Below, piece by piece: positions 62,140 to 64,000 of a DNA stretch of 64,000 nucleotides. The notes under the pieces are model-generated. The model was not told where the DNA came from, did not search any database, and saw nothing but the letters and a program-made list of their open reading frames with translations. The position numbers were made by a program, and so were the translations under genes. The stretch covers positions 1-64,000 of the forward strand of contig SVDM01000011.1 in NCBI GenBank assembly GCA_015058015.1. The letters are read 5' to 3'. Source of the stretch: Lachnospiraceae bacterium. Its GTDB lineage: Bacteria; Bacillota; Clostridia; Lachnospirales; Lachnospiraceae. The number at the start of each line of letters is the position of its first letter. Position 1 is the stretch's first letter.

Positions 62140-63195
62140 ATGAATAGATTTAAAAAATCAATTGCAATATTATTAGCTGTCGCAATGACTGCAGTGCTGG
62201 CTGCATGCGGCAATTCAGGATCAAATGGAGGGTCAGTCAACAGTGAAAAGGCTAAGGCTGCCCTTGAAAAATTCGGTTTTACATCAATAACAGAAAAGGA
62301 TTTGAACGCAGACGGACTTTACGAATTTGATTTCCCGACAGTACCCTGGGCAGACCCCGTGTATGTGGCAGATGCGGAAGGATTCTTTGAGAAATACGGC
62401 TTGAAAATTCATTTCACCGGATATCAGAACAATATTAACGACATTATTACAAACCTGGCAACAAACAATTTCCATTTTGCCTGCCAGCATGCTTCAACAC
62501 TGGCTATAGGTATTTCCCAGGGATATCCCATTAAAGCAATAGCAGCCGGATGGGCAACGACACAAGAAAGACCTATGGCGAAGTACTTAAAGAAAAAGGG
62601 CAACGACGAGATTAAAACAATTACCGACCTAAACGGCAAAAAAGTTGCTGTGCCTTCAGAAACGGAAACCTACTGGCTTGCAACCATGGAAAAATTCGGA
62701 CTAAAGGATGTGGACGTTAAGGTACTTTCCTATGAAAAGATGGAAGCAGCACTTGTATCCGGTCAGGTAGACGCAATATACTGTATCAACCCCTATACTG
62801 ACCAGATGTTAGCAAAGGGAGAGGTAGAGGCTTTCTCAAAACTTACAGACGTTGTGGGAGAGGAAGCAGGATGGCCACAGCAGTTGGTAAATACAGATTT
62901 TGAGAAGGAGCATCCGGATATTGTGGCCGCATACGTAAAGGCTTTGGCAGATGCCTGCGACTTTGGAAACCAGAATCCTACTAAAGCAGGACTTGATACG
63001 GCAAAGGCTCTGGGAGCAGATGAGAAGTTGGCAGATGCATATGCTCCGGCATTCCCGGTACATGCATTATGCGACAAGGCAGACGCGGAGCTTTGGTTAT
63101 ACTATGTAGATCACTTTAATCTTTCAAAGGCAAAAATAGAACTTGAGCAACTTTATACCAACAAATATAACCCATACTACACAGGGGGAATATAA
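62140..63195 (+). CDS. Sulfonate/taurine-type substrate-binding lipoprotein (SsuA/TauA-like)
   Basis: 351 residues. The lipobox is LAAC (Cys about residue 23) after a hydrophobic signal, so it is a lipoprotein on the outer face of the membrane. The NMT1/SsuA-like fold is seen in PTVPWADPVYVADAEGFFEKYGL, ITDLNGKKVAVPSETETYW and ALVSGQVDAIYCINPY. It captures a small anionic ligand for the permease. GGGAGAG precedes the ATG; it is 21 nt after the ATPase gene. The ligand is probably an organosulfonate, by context only. Confidence 0.9.
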   Translation: MNRFKKSIAILLAVAMTAVLAACGNSGSNGGSVNSEKAKAALEKFGFTSITEKDLNADGLYEFDFPTVPWADPVYVADAEGFFEKYGLKIHFTGYQNNINDIITNLATNNFHFACQHASTLAIGISQGYPIKAIAAGWATTQERPMAKYLKKKGNDEIKTITDLNGKKVAVPSETETYWLATMEKFGLKDVDVKVLSYEKMEAALVSGQVDAIYCINPYTDQMLAKGEVEAFSKLTDVVGEEAGWPQQLVNTDFEKEHPDIVAAYVKALADACDFGNQNPTKAGLDTAKALGADEKLADAYAPAFPVHALCDKADAELWLYYVDHFNLSKAKIELEQLYTNKYNPYYTGGI

Positions 63196-63234
63196 AAAGG
63201 TTACCCGAAGAAGCAAAGGGAAAGGTTTGAAAGG

Positions 63235-64000
63235 ATGAATAAAATGGGAAATAAAATCAAGAGAGACTATGTACAAAGAGAAGTAAAAAATATAGCCGAT
63301 CCTGAAGTGAAAAAGCTGCTGGATTTATATTACAGTGCTCTTTCATCAATAGATACCGAGTTCTCATACTGGTATACGAGAAGATGGGATGAATTGGACG
63401 GTAATGTTCTTACAATCCGAAGAGCAGAAGCTCTTAAATCTGCCTTTTCTCATCTGACTCCCAACATATATCCGGGTGAGAAGCTGGTTATGCAAAAAGC
63501 TTACTACTACAGAGGATCTTTCCCTATGCAGTGGGTTTCATTAAGATTCTTACAGGGAGAAAAGGCTAAGGTAGCAGCTTCCTGTGGGGAAAATGTAATG
63601 GCATCCGGCGGAGGAAATGTTACCAAAGATTTTGACAACGTTCTATCGGTAGCGGGAAAGTTCGGAATGAGGAAAGAAGAAAAGCCGGCTTTGGATAAGA
63701 TAACTGAAAGCTGGAGCGGAAGATCCGTGGAAGATATCATAAAGGATAATCAGAACAAGTTGCCGGATTATGACTTTAAACACAGGCTTATGGAAGCTAA
63801 GATTTCCTTTGACGACGCAGGATATACCTTTGTACAGGGAAGGGAGACTATGAACCTCTACTATCCCCTTCAATATGGCTTGGGAGAGCTTATAAACCTT
63901 ATTGCTAAAAAAAGAGATGAGGTAGCAGGTTTAGCCGGTGGTGACGGAGTATCCGGAATGGATCGATTCTATTACTATCAGTCGGTTATAACCGTAATAG
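63235..64000 (+). CDS. Glycyl radical enzyme, N-terminal part (possible sulfonate C-S lyase), runs off window
   Basis: An open frame of 255 codons continuing past the window edge. RRWDELDGNVLTIRRAEALK, THLTPNIYP-like SHLTPNIYPGEKLVMQK, and YYYRGSFPMQWVSLRFL match the N-terminal region of pyruvate formate-lyase-like glycyl radical enzymes. The isethionate sulfite-lyase/arylacetate decarboxylase branch is favoured over PFL itself. The active-site Cys and the C-terminal Gly loop lie outside the window, so the substrate class cannot be confirmed. ATG 63235 follows GGGAAAGG; ATG 63244 is an alternative. Together with the importer it suggests radical cleavage of an imported sulfonate such as isethionate. 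A decarboxylase or diol dehydratase remains possible. Confidence 0.75.
   Translation, partial: MNKMGNKIKRDYVQREVKNIADPEVKKLLDLYYSALSSIDTEFSYWYTRRWDELDGNVLTIRRAEALKSAFSHLTPNIYPGEKLVMQKAYYYRGSFPMQWVSLRFLQGEKAKVAASCGENVMASGGGNVTKDFDNVLSVAGKFGMRKEEKPALDKITESWSGRSVEDIIKDNQNKLPDYDFKHRLMEAKISFDDAGYTFVQGRETMNLYYPLQYGLGELINLIAKKRDEVAGLAGGDGVSGMDRFYYYQSVITVI

Noticed and set aside
63235-64000. Pyruvate formate-lyase (pflB)
   Set aside because: The N-terminal motifs and sulfonate-importer context fit other glycyl radical branches better, and the organism already has porCDAB; not finally excluded because the C-terminus is missing.

Overview
The window looks like a chromosomal segment of an anaerobic, low-to-medium GC Firmicute, most likely a Lachnospiraceae member (Butyrivibrio/Lachnospira-like). 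Pointers are the ferredoxin-dependent 2-oxoacid oxidoreductase (porCDAB), NADP-type glutamate dehydrogenase, a glycyl radical enzyme, eukaryote-like IleRS, DUF6145, the virion-core-like SPFH/zinc-ribbon/TPM trio and strong sigma-A type promoters. I saw no insertion sequence, prophage or CRISPR array, so most of the region reads as core genome. The genus assignment is inference.

Layout. 1-1037: the 3' end of a 23S rRNA and a tRNA cluster (Asp, Val, Thr, Tyr, fMet, Phe) whose spacers hold nested hairpins and broken, partly inverted tRNA-Thr copies. 1042-1308: a 73-bp tandem repeat of paired hairpins. 1350-9159: a MATE exporter coupled to a response regulator with Glu at the phosphorylation site, an AI-2E family membrane protein, and a 1387-residue surface protein. 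9235-9761: three more tRNA genes with clear promoters and terminators. 10115-16575: a heterodimeric ABC exporter, then a glycosyltransferase, a cysteine-hydrolase-like protein and a flippase-like membrane protein. 16655-19664: porCDAB. 19827-32549: signalling and envelope genes (FIST sensor, hybrid kinase, lipase, DUF2156, cysteine-cluster protein, EAL protein, PAP2, SPFH/zinc-ribbon/TPM). 32728-41610: nitrogen and amino-acid genes (gdhA, tyrS, asparaginase, a truncated asparagine synthetase, alanine symporter), a DtxR-like regulator and nicotinate phosphoribosyltransferase. 41782-43924: a NatAB-type ABC system. 44113-48878: a PucR-type regulator with ileS. 49426-54690: dnaE, pfkA and an rRNA methyltransferase. 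54983-60162: a SleB-type wall hydrolase, argF, birA, DUF6145, coaX, dusB. 60234-64000: yezD, a sulfonate-type ABC importer and the start of a glycyl radical enzyme.

The most distinctive system is the last one. A YezD-family peptide, an intrinsic terminator, an SsuABC/TauABC-like importer and a glycyl radical enzyme in one direction suggest anaerobic uptake and radical cleavage of an organosulfonate such as isethionate. The enzyme is cut by the window edge, so the substrate is not proven. Other items worth attention are several unassigned structured RNAs (30484-30609, 48980-49180, 54843-54956), a ribosome-binding-site hairpin that contains its own promoter -10 box (13888-13921), a promoter-terminator leader before the PucR gene (43976-44083), and an asparaginase placed directly before an asparagine synthetase that lacks its glutaminase cysteine.
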